Assembly (NCBI RefSeq): GCF_947179515.1
Contig: NC_067495.1
Coordinates: 24,562,346-24,626,345, forward strand
Reading direction: 5' to 3'
Length of the DNA stretch: 64,000 bases
Origin: Apodemus sylvaticus
Lineage: Eukaryota > Chordata > Mammalia > Rodentia > Muridae
Shown here: positions 34,696-46,070 of the stretch, one piece after another
Layout of the letters: each line of letters opens with the position of its first letter
Numbering within the stretch: the first letter of the stretch is position 1
Notes under the pieces: generated by a model
What the model saw: only the letters and a program-made list of their open reading frames with translations
The model's database searches: none
What the model was told of the DNA's origin: nothing
Position numbers and translations under genes: made by a program

Positions 34696-36285
34696 ATAGA
34701 ACCTTCTGCAATGATGAAGATATCTTGAATCTATGTCCTTGAATACAGTAGCCATAAGCCCGGTAGGGTTTTGGAGGCACTTCAATTACAGTTAGTGTGA
34801 CTGTGCAACTGAATTTTAATCAACTTAAAATGGCATAGCCACAAAGTGACTCGTGGCTATCACATTAGAGCAGTTTCAGACCATTTGCAGCCTAAGGACT
34901 CCATGTCCTTTCTTTTCTGTATTTTCTGTTCTTCTTTCAAATGGATCATCAGTCCTGAGGCTGTGTGAGTCAAAGGAAGACAAAATTCTTAATCAGATTT
35001 CTGTCCTGAACTGCCTTTCATTGTCTCCTAGCAAATGTTTAATGGAAAGCACTTGAAAACAATGCAGGTGGGCAGAAGGTTATTTCCTCTAAGGCACTAC
35101 TTTCTCTACCTATTATGTCTGCTTTTGTTTGTGGATTTTTCAAATTAAAGAAAGTCTTAATCAACTTTGCACTTTAGGCTGCAAACAGACAAAATCTTTC
35201 TGCCCAAAGCTCTGTTTCTTTCCAGCTCTCTTGAAGACTAGCAGACTTCTCTTTTAGTTCATTTCACTCACAAGACTGCTAAACCACAGGAAGGAGTGTC
35301 CAGCACACCCGTCTTTGTGAATACTGCTGAACCATTTCCCATAAAAGTAAACTTGCTCTGTACATAGTCTTCCTTTCAACACAGCACAGACTGCTCTTCT
35401 ATTAAGTATCCACGCATGGCAGCAAAAAGCTAGCCAGCAGCTTTTCAGCCTCCCATATCTGAGTCTTTCTTGTGGGTAGCCTGACAAAATCAACATCATA
35501 CAATTTAAGCTTTCTCATGTTTGGCAACCCATTTACAGGTTCTATAGTTTAAAATTAGGTTTTCATGTGTGCAAAGAAAACTCAGTGAACAGATTTAGCA
35601 TAACAGTGTTTTAAGTTCTCATAAATAACTAGAAACCAGTAACTCAGGGCAGTTTTATCAGCTCTACTCAATGAGGTCACAGACAGATGGATTTAGATGT
35701 TCTGGATCATCCAGTCTGTTGCCGTACAACCCAAACACATTTTCCTCATTTGTGCCATCAAAGAAGGCTGCGAGCGACACTCTCCATATTAAAAGAAGCC
35801 CCGTGGACATCCATGGAAAGGAAGGGAAATATATTCACTGCTTAAGAAGAGATTTCACAAGTTGAGTGTCTGCCTTCCTCTTACATCCTGTTTGCAAGAG
35901 TTTGGTCACATGATCATATTTATCTGCAAGAGAGCATAGGAATGCAAGCATTTTTCAAAGTGGTATTTGTTCAGTGAAAAAATAGAGATTTTTGTCACTG
36001 TCAGATGAGGAAAAGTAGGGAAAGGTGTCTTCAGACTCTAGAGTAATTGAATTGACAGTATGAAAAAAAATCTACAGAACAGGAACAGTATATAATTAAA
36101 CTAGATCTAATAAAAGAGTGAGCGTTTTGTTTGGAAAAACTATTGGAGTTTTATATTGTGTTTTAGATTTATATAGTTTTCCACGGCCATTATACTTTGA
36201 GCTCCTTAAGTGCACAAACTATGTATTTTTTATGTAACAATTTATAACCACCAGTGAAAGAATGCATGTGAATAAATGGATATTG
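34696..36285. other. Tlr7: Unique intronic sequence
   Basis: No transposon or exon recognised in this 1.6 kb, the longest quiet block of the intron's middle third. Open frames are short and featureless. Confidence 0.5.
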
Positions 36286-36625
36286 TATTTTGGGTATGAA
36301 TTGCTCATACCAAGTTCATGGGTTTGAACACTTGGTCTCCAGTTACTGATGCTATTTTGGAGGTTGTACAGCCTGGAAGAGGTAGAGTCTTACTGAAGGA
36401 AGGAAGTCACATAGGAGGTGAGCTTTGAGATTTTGTAGAGCCCACCTCCACTTCTTGTCCCCTCTATTTGCTTCCTGCAGATGCAGTGTGACAAATGGCC
36501 TCATGCTCCAACCAATTTGGACAGAGATGGTTTCAGTGCTGTGATAAACTGACATCTGCTGGCACAAAATAAACCCATCCTTCCTTCAGTTGCCTCAGTT
36601 GGGTCTTTTTGTCACTGATTTTTTT
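36286..36625 (+). mobile_element. MaLR-type LTR, diverged
   Basis: GGGTATGAATTGCTCATACC, GGTTTGAACACTTGGTCTCC, GAGGTGAGCTTTGAGATTTTG and a terminal TGGCACAAAATAAACCCATCC follow the ORR1-like layout. Confidence 0.6.
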
Positions 36626-36995
36626 AAGTAATTAATAAAGCAGAATTCTGTATTTACTCATATTTTTTTCTCTCACTAAGTACTTGGTGCAATCACTACC
36701 TACGGAAGAGTTGGAGCACAGCATAATCTATGTCTGTTGTCATGGACCATGTCATGTCTACCAGTCAAGGGATATAGACTGGGTACATATGTGCACTGCA
36801 TTGTTTCTGCATCTGTCATTTTCCTGAGAGAGGTCTCCAAAGCAAAGAGTTAGGTAGTGAACATCCAAATCAGTACTGGGAGCCAGCCAGTTCTTCTTGT
36901 TCATAATCCAGCAATCCCTCTACAACTCCACATAGAATCCTCCTGTCCAGTACTGTAGAACATGAGAGGATGGATTTGAATTGGGCATTTTGAAA

Positions 36996-38229
36996 GCAGA
37001 ACCTCTTTTTTTTTTTTTTTTTTTTGGCTGAGTTTTTTTTTTATTATTCGATATAATTTATTTACATTTCATATGATTTCCCCTTTTCTAGCCCCCCCAC
37101 TCCCCGAAAGTCCCGCAAACCCCCTTCTCTTCCCCTGTCCTCCCACCCACCCCTTCCCACTTCCCCGTTCTGGTTTTGCTGATTACTGTTTCACTGAGTC
37201 TTTCCAGAACCAGGGGCCACTCCTCCTTTCTTCTTGTACCTCATTTGATGTGTGGATTATGTTTTGGGTATTCCAGTTTTCTAGGTTAATATCCACTTAT
37301 TAGTGAGTGCATACCATGATTCACCTTTTGAGTCTGGGTTATCTCACTTAGTATGATATTCTCTAGCTCCATCCATTTGCCTAAGAATTTCATAAATTCA
37401 TTGTTTCTAATGGCTGAATAGTACTCCATTGTGTAGATATACCACATTTTTTGCATCCACTCTTCTGTTGACGGATACCTGGGTTCTTTCCAGCATCTGG
37501 CAATTACAAATAGGGCTGCTATGAACATAGTAGAACATGTATCCTTATTACATGGTGGGGAGTCTTCTGGGTATATGCCCAGGAGTGGTATAGCAGGATC
37601 TTCTGGAAGTAAGGTACCCAGTTTTCGGAGGAACCGCCAGACTGAATTCCAGAGTGGTTGTACCAATTTGCAACCCCACCAGCAGTGGAGGAGTGTTCCT
37701 CTTTCTCCACACCCTCTCCAACACCTGCTGTCTCCTGAATTTTTAATCTTAGCCATTCTGACTGGTGTAAGATGAAATCTTAGGGTTGTTTTGATTTGCA
37801 TTTCCCTAATGACTAATGAAGTTGAGCATTTTTTAAGATGTTTCTCCGCCATCCGAAGTTCTTCAGGTGAGAATTCTTTGTTTAACTCTGTACCCCATTT
37901 TTTAATAGGGTTGTTTGGTTTTCTGGAGTCTAACTTCTTGAGTTCTTTATATATATTGGATATTAGCCCTCTATCTGATGTAGGATTGGTGAAGATCTTT
38001 TCCCAATTTGTTGGTTCCCGATTTGTCCTCTTGATGGTGTCCTTTGCCTTACAGAAACTTTGTAATTTTATGAGGTCCCATTTGTCAATTCTTGCTCTTA
38101 GAGCATACGCTATTGGTGTTCTGTTCAGAAACTTTCTCCCTGTACCGATGTCCTCAAGGGTCTTCCCCAATTTCTTCTCTATTAGCTTCAGAGTGTCTGG
38201 CTTTATGTGGAGGGAACGCAGAACCTCTT
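36996..38229 (-). mobile_element. 5'-truncated young L1, antisense, with target duplication
   Basis: The GCAGAACCTCTT word is repeated at 36996-37007 and 38218-38229, bordering an L1 in antisense. The left target copy runs into a T-run of about 24 bases, a GGCTGAG word and a second T-run, i.e. a two-part A tail. The next base after the right copy is AA, giving a CTCTT/AA insertion site typical of L1 endonuclease. ORF2 is open for 294 codons. Confidence 0.95.
37286..38170 (-). pseudogene. L1 ORF2 C-terminus, open for 294 codons
   Basis: Carries the Cys-rich region (SRCWRGCGERGTLLHCWWGC) and the natural end NHGMHSLISGY followed by a stop. The absence of stops or frame breaks over about 880 bp suggests a relatively recent insertion. 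It lacks the endonuclease and reverse-transcriptase cores, so it cannot act. Confidence 0.92.
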
Positions 38230-38344
38230 AACCCTGATCCACAAAGAAGCTTTGAGCAGATAGAAGAGATAAAAGGAGATGTATGTATATAGATGTATAT
38301 AGCCTAAAGAACTTCCCTAAGGAGATACCCTTTTCTATATTTTT

Positions 38345-38500
38345 ATTTCATTTGCAAAGATGTTTTGTCTGCATGTATGCCTGTGCAGCATGTGTGTGCA
38401 GTACCCACCCAGTTCAGAGGAGCCTGTAGCAATTCCTGGAATGAGAGTTACAGATAACTGAGACTTGCCATGTTCCCAGCCTTTGAACACCAGGAAGTAT
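38345..38500 (-). mobile_element. B3-type SINE fragment, antisense
   Basis: TTGTCTGCATGTATGCCTGTG, CAGTACCCACCCAGTTCAGAG and GGAATGAGAGTTACAGATAAC. Confidence 0.7.
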
Positions 38501-39850
38501 GATTTGTAAAGCATTTTTGTTTACTTTGAGATTCATTCATTTATTTAATCATGTGTTCGTTGTTTCACTTGTGTATTTAGCAACCCAATGGCGTACTAGT
38601 TAAGTGCAAGAAAATCTCATTATGCTAAGTGCTATTAAGTCTAATACAGAACAGACTCCTCTCTGTCTCAGTTGATTTATCCATAAAATAGTTCGAAATG
38701 TCAAATTGTTTCCTCCTAATCTAGTTGATAGCAATTCGACACAACTGAATGTGTGTGAAGGAGAATCTTGACCTAAACTAGAAAGCTACTTGTTCTTTGT
38801 TTAAATCCCACCCAGAGTAGAAAACCCTGTGTACAGTTGCAGAAATGTGTGTGTGTTAAATTAGAAATTACTGCTCCTGGGACCCAAAGGGTATCATGTA
38901 ATACCGGGTGTATTCATGTTACTTTCTGAAGTCTTAAAGATTCCAAAATCTTTCTACTCTCAGTGACTTTTAATAAAAGACTGAAAACTTGTAGATCTCC
39001 ATCTTTAGCTGACACTGAAAAAATTGAAATGCTTACATGCTGTGTGACCTATGCTAAGTACTGTCTAACCTTACTTGCACTATATGTATCACTATTACAA
39101 AGTGGGGGGTTTAAAGATGGTTGGTCAGGGAAGCCCTCCCTCTCTCAAAATGTATCACTTGAGCTGATACTGAGCAGTCGAAATGACCTCCCCACAGGAA
39201 GAGGAGAAAGACAATGTCAAGAAGAGGAAACATCAGGTGGCAAGAGTGACATGGTCATTAGCTTGGTTTGAATGCGGAACAGAAAGCAGGCCAGATGGCT
39301 GGTATGTGGGGAGAGGGGACAGATGATTTAAGTTCAGACAAGGCAATTAGAGTCAGGCTGTGCACAACGGAAACAATGAAAAAACTTGGTATTTTAGTCA
39401 ATGGGTAGGTAGAAACTACTCTAATTGATCAGGTTCATGTTGAATGCTCTGATGCTGCTTGTTAAATGAATCCTAGAGAATAGCGGAAGCAGGAAGATGA
39501 GTTTGGCAGCATTGCCGAGTCCACATGAAAGCAAATGACTAATTAGAAAAGAGAAGATAGTAGTAGACTAGGAGAAAAATGTGCAGCTGCTAGAGAGAAT
39601 TGAGAAACGGGGGGTGGGGGAGGTGCTTTCTGATTGAATTTGCCTTTGAATTTGTAGTATGTCAGTGAGCAAAATGCTACATTTCACAGTCATCATCTGG
39701 GTGAGCTAAGCCCAGTGACATGTTAGACTCAACAATACTGGGTCACAGTGGAAATTCTATGCATCTATCACCAATTAATCACCCATGACTTCACCCTTGC
39801 ATCTCATAATTGGCCAAGTGGCAACATTTACACAATTAAAATTTAGAAAT
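38501..39850. other. Tlr7: Unique intronic sequence
   Basis: No repeat family recognised. The 102-codon frame at 38963-39271 has no domain. Confidence 0.5.
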
Positions 39851-40042
39851 ACTTGGCTGGAGAAATGACTCAGCAGTTAAGAGTCTTCCAGAGGACCAGG
39901 GTTCAGATCAGAGCACCCATATGGCAGTTCTCAACTGTCTGTAATGCCACTTCCAGGGCTTCAACATCATCTGCTGACTTCTATAGACATTGCACACATG
40001 TGCTACCTTTGGGATAAATGCTTATACATAAAAATAAATGAA

Positions 40043-40073
<31 letters not shown>

Positions 40074-40080
40074 ATACTTT
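39851..40080 (+). mobile_element. B2/B3-type SINE with (AAAT)n tail
   Basis: CTTGGCTGGAGAAATGACTC, GTTAAGAGTCTTCCAGAGGAC, ATGGCAGTTCTCAACTGTC and a (AAAT)n tail at about 40029-40074. Confidence 0.85.
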
Positions 40081-40639
40081 AAAAGAAATTGAAAGTGCTA
40101 ATAACTCAAGACAACAAAAGAGGGAGGTTGTTTGGGGCAAGTGGTTATTAAACATTCTGACTTCATTTGTCTATGATTAAGTTTCCATAGAGTCTTCATT
40201 TTCTGTTTTCAAAATCTATTTAATTGAACTAGGCCTATAGCACTTCTTCCTCCTTTCCTCACCTCAGCCCCTTCCCTTAAACCCTTCCCATGCTCCTCCA
40301 CTCTCAAGTTGGCAACTACTTTTTCTTTTATTATATATGTTGTGTACACACACACACACACACATACACACACACATATATGCATACATAGCCTGTTGAG
40401 TCCATTTTTGTTCTTTGAGTATATCTGGTTTGAAGGCTGATGTCTTTGCTTTAAACAATCAATAAGAGGGCTCATCCCTTGGACAGGATAATTCTCATTC
40501 TCCCAGTGATCAATAGCTGCCTGTAGATTTTTTTTCTAGGCAAAGCCTGTGAGAGGGTCCCCTTTCCACATTAACCTTGATATTGATATTGCCATTGTTC
40601 TGCTCTTTTTGTATGTAGCCATTTTTAGGGGAGAGTAAT

Positions 40640-40745
40640 TTTCTTATTTATTAGATGTAAGTACACTCTAGCTTTCTTTTTGCTGGAAATTGAACTCAGG
40701 ACCTTTGGAAGTGCTCTTAACTACTGAGCCATCTCTCCAGCTCAG
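40640..40745 (-). mobile_element. B2/B3-type SINE fragment, antisense
   Basis: TTATTTATTAGATGTAAGTAC, GAACTCAGGACCTTTGGAAG and CTGAGCCATCTCTCCAGCTC. Confidence 0.8.
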
Positions 40746-40997
40746 GGGAGACTATTTCATAGCAAACTTCCCAGTATTCTGACTTTCACATTCTTTCTTC
40801 TCTCTCTTCTGAAGTGTTCCTTGAACTGTAGATGCTAGAGCTGGCATATTGATGTATCAGTTTGGGCTGGGCTCCTTGGGATCAGTTGGTCTCTGCATTG
40901 TGTCCAGTTTTGGTTTTCTGTAATGGTCTCAAGTTGATGTAAAGAGAGGTGATAGTTAAAATCATCTGATATTTGAGGATATAAGAATAAGATTTAG

Positions 40998-41994
40998 CGG
41001 CAACCAACAAATTGGGAAAAGATCTTCACCAACCCTACATCAGATAGAGGCCTAATATCCAATATATACAAAGAACTCAAGAAGTTAGACCCCAGAAAAC
41101 CAAATAACCCTATTAAGAAATGGGGTACAGACTTAAACAAAGAATTCTCACCTGAAGAACTTCGGATGGTGGAGAAACAACTTAAAAAATGCTCAACTTC
41201 ATTAGTCATCAGGGAAATGCAAATCAAAACAACCCTGAGATTTCACCGCACACCAGTCAGAATGGCTAAGATTAAAAACTCAGGAGACAGCAGGTGTTGG
41301 CCAGGATGTGGAGAAAGAGGAACACTCCTCCATTGCTGGTGGGGTTGCAAATTGGTGCAACCACTCTGGCAATCAGTCTGGGGGTTCCTCAGAAAACTGG
41401 GCATGTCACTTCCGAAAGATCCTGCTATACCACTCCTGGGCATATACCCAGAGGATTCCCCAGAATGTAATAAGGATACATGTTCTACTATGTTCATAGC
41501 AGCCCTACTTATAATAGCCAGAAGCTGGAAAGAACCCAGGTATCCCTCAACAGAAGAATGGATGCAAAAAAATGTGCTACATTTACACAATGGAGTACTA
41601 TTCAGCCATTAGAAACAATGAATTCATGAAATTCTTAGGCAAATGGATGGAGCTGGAGAACATCATACTAAGTGAGGTAACCCAGTCTCAAAAGATCAAT
41701 CATGGTATGCACTCGCTAATAAGTGGATATTAGCCTGGAAAACTGGAATACCCAAAATATAATCCACACATCAAATGAGGTACAAGAAGAATGGAGGAGT
41801 GGCCCCTTGTTCTGGAAAGACTCAGTGTAGCAGTATAAGGCAAAACCAGACCAGGGAAGTGGGAAGGGGTGGGTGGGAGGACAGGAGGAGAGAAGGGGGC
41901 TTATGTGACTTTTGGGGAGTGGGGGGCCAGAAAAGAGGAAATCATTTGAAATGTAAATAAAAAATATATCGAATAAAAAAAAAAAGAAAATAAA
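40998..41994 (+). mobile_element. 5'-truncated young L1, sense, with target duplication
   Basis: Begins CGGCAACCAACAAATTGGG in ORF2 and runs through the C-terminus to the L1 3' UTR and an AATAAAAAAAAAAAG tail. The flanking word AAGATTTAG is at 40989-40997 and again at 42232-42240, beyond a further 200-bp segment and a second A-tail. ORF2 has one extra A near 41570 that shifts frame (after TEEWMQK). Confidence 0.93.
41166..41612 (+). pseudogene. L1 ORF2 C-terminal fragment, frameshifted
   Basis: Reads CSTSLVIREMQIKTTLRFH and SRCWPGCGERGTLLHCWWGC, then shifts out of frame at an A-run after EEWMQK. Not functional. Confidence 0.9.
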
Positions 41995-42231
41995 GAGCTC
42001 CAAACCAAGACTTGGCACCAAGGCGAGGGCCGGCCACAGAAACAGAATTTATATGGACACGCTTGTGTCATATTAAGCTGAAAACTTAGTATTTATACTA
42101 ATATGTTCACCTGCTATTTTGTCATGCTTTACAGCTAAAATGAAGAGAACCCTGTATTTCTTAACCTGGCCAAACTTTTTGTACCACAGTCAAAATGTTA
42201 AAAAAAAAAAAAAAGAAAGAAAAAAAAGAAA
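41995..42231 (+). mobile_element. Probable L1 3' transduction with second poly(A) tail
   Basis: Non-L1 sequence of about 200 bp lies between the L1 A-tail and a second A-rich tail (42199-42231), inside the same target duplication. Its source was not recognised; landmarks are GGCACCAAGGCGAGGGCCGG and ACATATGTTCACC-like text. It has no clear AATAAA just before its tail. Confidence 0.8.
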
Positions 42232-43024
42232 AAGATTTAGAATATAGTAAGAAATTGTGCTGGTCTAGGAAAAGTGGTAGTAGTAGTAGATTCTTTTCTA
42301 AGATCCATGACTTCACTATCCCTGGGATGTGGGCTAGGTTTCTAGCACCAGGCATGATTTCCCTCCTGTTGAGTGGGCAATAAGTCTAATTGGATGACTG
42401 TTGGTTGCCAGTAAGAGGTGATTGCCATTTATTGCACCTTTATGCATATCTTGCCATGCTGGTCACTGTCACAGTTCATAGGCATCACAGCTGGATAGGG
42501 ATGTTTGTCCTCCCTTCTTGGCAGTTTGCATAGTATTTCCTGGTGCTTTGCAAGTTAGGCTGCAGACAGGAGACTTTCCTGTCAGATCCAGTTGCAGTCA
42601 CCTAAGATATGTACACAAAGTATGTGATGTCTTCAGCAATAGAGCTCCCTAAAGACCCTAAGAGGTAACTTAGGGTGACATCAATAACTTATTGGATTAT
42701 CCTGAGCAACATTAGGAAAGAGGTTTCTTGTATGTGGTACTGGGAATTTTTTTTTACTTATGGGAGCATTGTCAACCAAAGTGACTTAACATTTTAAAAA
42801 ATGTGTGTCTGTGTCTGTATATATTTATATATGTATACATACATACATATTACATATACACATAATATAAATAATTATATGCAATATATTCTGTACTGGC
42901 CTTCCTCTTTGCATGTTGGAGTCTCCTCCTCATTATTTCATTTGTCACTTTATATCACCTGTATCTTGTTATTTTTCTCCCACTCACTCCCAGCTATATC
43001 CCTTTATAATTTCTAGTTTCTGTT

Positions 43025-43255
43025 CTGTATTCACATCTGAAGGTTTGGAGCTATGAACTTCAGATGAGAGAGGACATGTGGCCTTTGTCATTCTGGGTCT
43101 GGATTATGTCACTCAGTGTAATCTTTCTAGGTTTACCCATGTACCTACAAAGTTCCTTATTTACCTTTTCTTTGCAGCCAAATATTATTTCATTTCATAC
43201 TATACATATGTTCATTTCCTGGCCATTGTGACTAAGATGACAATGAACACAGCTG
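43025..43255 (-). mobile_element. Old L1 ORF2 3' fragment, antisense
   Basis: GATTATGTCACTCAGTGTAATC, CTAGGTTTACCCATGTACC and CATTTCCTGGCCATTGTGAC resemble the antisense L1 ORF2 end; heavily diverged. Confidence 0.55.
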
Positions 43256-43369
43256 AGTTCTGTGCAGTAAGAAATGTTGAGTCCATATGCCAGTGGTGGA
43301 GGATGACTTCAAGGAAACAGCTTCTCAAACATAACAGGGATGGTGGGCATACAAACTCACAATGGTTGT

Positions 43370-43700
43370 AACAGCATATACAAGACCTAAGGTAGCTCAT
43401 GACAGACAAAATTCTGCCACAGAAAGGGGAGGGAGGCATGGAATCCACCACTCACTGAGGAGTGATTGGCATTTGATAGTTGCTGGGAAATCACATTCCT
43501 GGGCAGGCTCCACTACCAGGAATAGTCAGGCAACACCAACCAGTCTCAGTAGAAGAGAAAAAGAAGAAATAAACTCAAAGCAGCATGGGGAGAGAAGTGA
43601 GGGTAGAGGATGGATAAGGGAGAGATGGAGAGAGGTAAATATGATTGAAGTACACTACATAAAATTCTCAAAGTATGCAGTAAGATATTTATTTAAAGAA
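43370..43700 (+). mobile_element. Old L1 3' UTR fragment, sense
   Basis: CAAGACCTAAGGTAGCTCATG, GAGGAGTGATTGGCATTTG, then AAGTATGCAGTAAGATATTT. Accounts for most of the 203-codon frame at 43362-43973. Confidence 0.5.
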
Positions 43701-43734
43701 TCAGTAAAATTCTGGTTGGTGACTATAATAGGGG

Positions 43735-43975
43735 AAAGTACTTTATGTAGAAGCTGGAAAATGTCTCAGCTTTCTGTTCATTCAAGGGCCAGGGGGTCAT
43801 TACCCAGCATTCATGTCAAGAGGTTCGCCCCTGCTTGCCACAGCTCCAAGGAATCTGATGCCTTCTTCTGGCCTCTGACGCCACTTGAACAGACATGGAA
43901 TTCACACAGAGAGACACACAGACCTCTCTCTCCCTTCCTCCCTCCCTCCTTTCTTCCTTCAGCCTCCCTCTAGAA
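43735..43975 (+). mobile_element. B3-type SINE with CT tail
   Basis: CAGGGGGTCATTACCCAGC, GGAATCTGATGCCTTCTTCTG and GCCTCTGACGCCACTTGAAC, then a CTCCCT-rich tail. Confidence 0.65.
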
Positions 43976-44169
43976 ATCTTAAAAAAAAAATCTATTCAGG
44001 CTTCAAAATAAAATCTTAAATTCATAGTATAGAAAAGAAAACCATTCAAAGCACTCTGTAGTAGGACAATGACTGAAGGTTAAAAAGCTTCTTGGATAAT
44101 GTGTGATAGAAGCATGAGATCCAAGGGACAAAGTTTTGGCATGGTTTCAGCTCATATTGTGTCAACAAA

Positions 44170-44350
44170 CAATGGGAAAGCATGGGCTAGACAGATGGCT
44201 TAGTGGATAAGAACACTAGCTGTTATTCTAGAGGACCAAGGTTAAATTCCCAGCACCTATATGATGATTCACAATTGTGGTGTCTCTCCAGTTTTTTCAG
44301 ACACCATAGTGTTACAGACACATATGTAGATAAAACACCCACATGCATAT
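44170..44350 (+). mobile_element. B2/B3-type SINE
   Basis: GGGCTAGACAGATGGCTTAG, AGAGGACCAAGGTTAAATTCC and AAACACCCACATGCATATAA. Confidence 0.75.
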
Positions 44351-44423
44351 AATTATAAAAAACTTTAAAGGTAGAAAATCAAAAAGAATGTTGAAAAAGA
44401 CAATGAAGTCCTTCAGAATCACT

Positions 44424-44426
<3 letters not shown>

Positions 44427-44470
<44 letters not shown>
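44427..44470 (+). repeat. (GT)n microsatellite
   Basis: Perfect GT array. Confidence 0.97.
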
Positions 44471-44471
<1 letters not shown>

Positions 44472-44504
44472 ATACACTTGTCCATGAACAGGCACGCATG
44501 TGTT

Positions 44505-44720
44505 TCTGTGCATGTCAAGGCCAGAGGTCAATATTGTCTTCCTCTATCACTTTCCATATTACTTATTGAGAGGCAGTCTCTTGTTAAATCCAGAACTCAC
44601 TGACTGACTAGACTGAATGTCTGGTCAGTGAGCTCCAAGGACCAGCATTTCTCCTGAGCTCTGGTCCTCATGATGGTATAGCAAGCACATTATCAATGGA
44701 GCCATCTCCCAAGACTTTCA
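44505..44720 (-). mobile_element. B4/RSINE-type SINE, antisense
   Basis: GCATGTCAAGGCCAGAGGTC, GGTCAGTGAGCTCCAAGGACC and GTCCTCATGATGGTATAGC, ending GAGCCATCTCCCAAG. Confidence 0.7.
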
Positions 44721-44889
44721 ACTAATGGTTGAAAACTAATGGGGAAGAAAATAGAGGGCAGAAAAAGAGAATGGGGAAAACATCTTTTGGCATAAACTTT
44801 AGCTATGTAAAGATCAAAAAAAAAATGAAAAAAACCTGTCACCACCACCGTGACAACTAAAAAGCCCTATGAAGTCATTAAGAGCTATG

Positions 44890-45095
44890 TAGTAATGAGG
44901 TCCTCAACTTACCTAATGCTGAGATCCTTTCATATAGTTCTTCATGTTGTCGTGACTCCCAACCATAAAGTTATTTTGTTGCTACTTTAAAACTGTAAGT
45001 TTGCTACTGCTATGAATGGTAATATAAATATCTGCTTTGCAGGATATCCAATATGTGAACCCACAAAAGGGCTGTGGCCCATAGGCTGACAATCT
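44890..45095 (+). mobile_element. URR1-type hAT nonautonomous element
   Basis: GGTCCTCAACTTACCTAATGC at the left and GGCCCATAGGCTGACAATCTC at the right are inverted ends; TTTTGTTGCTACTTTAAAAC and GGATATCCAATATGTGAACC are internal URR1 words. Confidence 0.75.
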
Positions 45096-45184
45096 CTGAT
45101 GTTGTGTTAGGGAAAAGAAAGCTGGAGAAAATTTTGTGGTTTGCTTATCCCTTATTAGAAGAATTAATGGATGTAAACATTTGG

Positions 45185-45520
45185 TTTATTAGACAACACT
45201 AATAATAGACTGTCTCTCAGACTTAGTCAATGGCAGGAAAAAAATCAGTAGTTGGACTAGAAGTCTGCCATGAAAAATGGGTTGCTATGTGCTCCCAGGG
45301 CCTAAACCACCAAGCAAAGAGTCCACATGGAGGGACCCATGGCTCCAGATGCATGTGTAGCAGAGGATGGCCTTGTTGGACATCAAAGGGAGGAGAGGCC
45401 CTTGGTCCTGAGAAGGCTCATGCCCCAGTGTAGGGGAGTGCCAGGAGATGGAAGCAGGAATGGGTGGGTGGGTGAGGGAACACCCTCATAGAAGCAGGGG
45501 AAGAGGGGAAGAGTTTATAT
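45185..45520 (+). mobile_element. L1 (Lx-like) 3' UTR, sense
   Basis: GACCCATGGCTCCAGATGC, GCAGAGGATGGCCTTGTTGG, CCTTGGTCCTGAGAAGGCTC and a GGGTGGGTGGGTGAGGG run; the same region appears antisense at about 62170-62330. Confidence 0.8.
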
Positions 45521-45884
45521 ATATATAAACTTAGTATAAAATTTAATAATTTTTTTCAGTATAAAATTTAATATTTAACCATACTAATATTATCAATTCA
45601 TATTAATCATATTAATTCATATTAATCATTTAATCCAGGTGCATTCTCTTTCTGAATCAACCCAGCCACTGTAGAAAAGCTGGCAGGCCACACCTAGCTA
45701 CATCCTTTCTCCTGACACAGTTCTCTCCTCTGCAGCTTCCTGGAGATGGGAGCTTCCTGGGAATGGGCTCTTCCAGATAGAAAGCCCTAAACAGAGTCTG
45801 GCTAATAGACAGGAAAGGGAAAAGTGACTTCCAGATGCATCACCTACTAACTAGACCCATTGTTCTTCCAGAAGCTTTTTTTTT

Positions 45885-46070
45885 TTTTTTTAGATTTATT
45901 TATTTTATTCATGAGTACACTGTTGCTGTCTTCAGACACACCAGAAGAGGGCATCGACTCCCATTATAGATGGTTGTGAGCCACCATGTGGTTGCTGGTA
46001 ATTGAACTCAGGACCTCTGGAAGAGCAGTCAGTGCTCTTAACCTCTGAGCCATCTCTCCAGCCACCTTCC
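45885..46070 (-). mobile_element. B2/B3-type SINE, antisense, near complete
   Basis: T-run and TTTATTTATTTTATTC tail, CACACCAGAAGAGGGCATC, GTGAGCCACCATGTGGTTGC, ending CTGAGCCATCTCTCCAGCC. Confidence 0.9.

Larger units (their letters stand above)
40205..42660 (-). mobile_element. Old L1 3' UTR, antisense, interrupted by a young L1
   Basis: 40205-40997 and 42241-42660 align in order with the sequence at 55325-56240 (shared words such as TTCTAAGATC, TGACTTCACT/TGATCTCATT, TTTCTAGCACCAGG/TTTCTAGTACCAGG). The two halves are the parts of one old element split by the insertion at 40998-42231. Within it are a CA array (40347-40380) and an antisense SINE (40640-40745). Confidence 0.72.

Noticed and set aside
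37521..38292. Sense frames over antisense L1s (also at 22959, 33771, 41243, 58361 and 58721)
   Set aside because: Reverse-strand shadows of L1 ORF2, recurring with the same wording at each copy.
43362..43973. 203-codon open frame as a possible gene
   Set aside because: Composed of old L1 3' UTR and a B3-type SINE with a CT tail; no domain.
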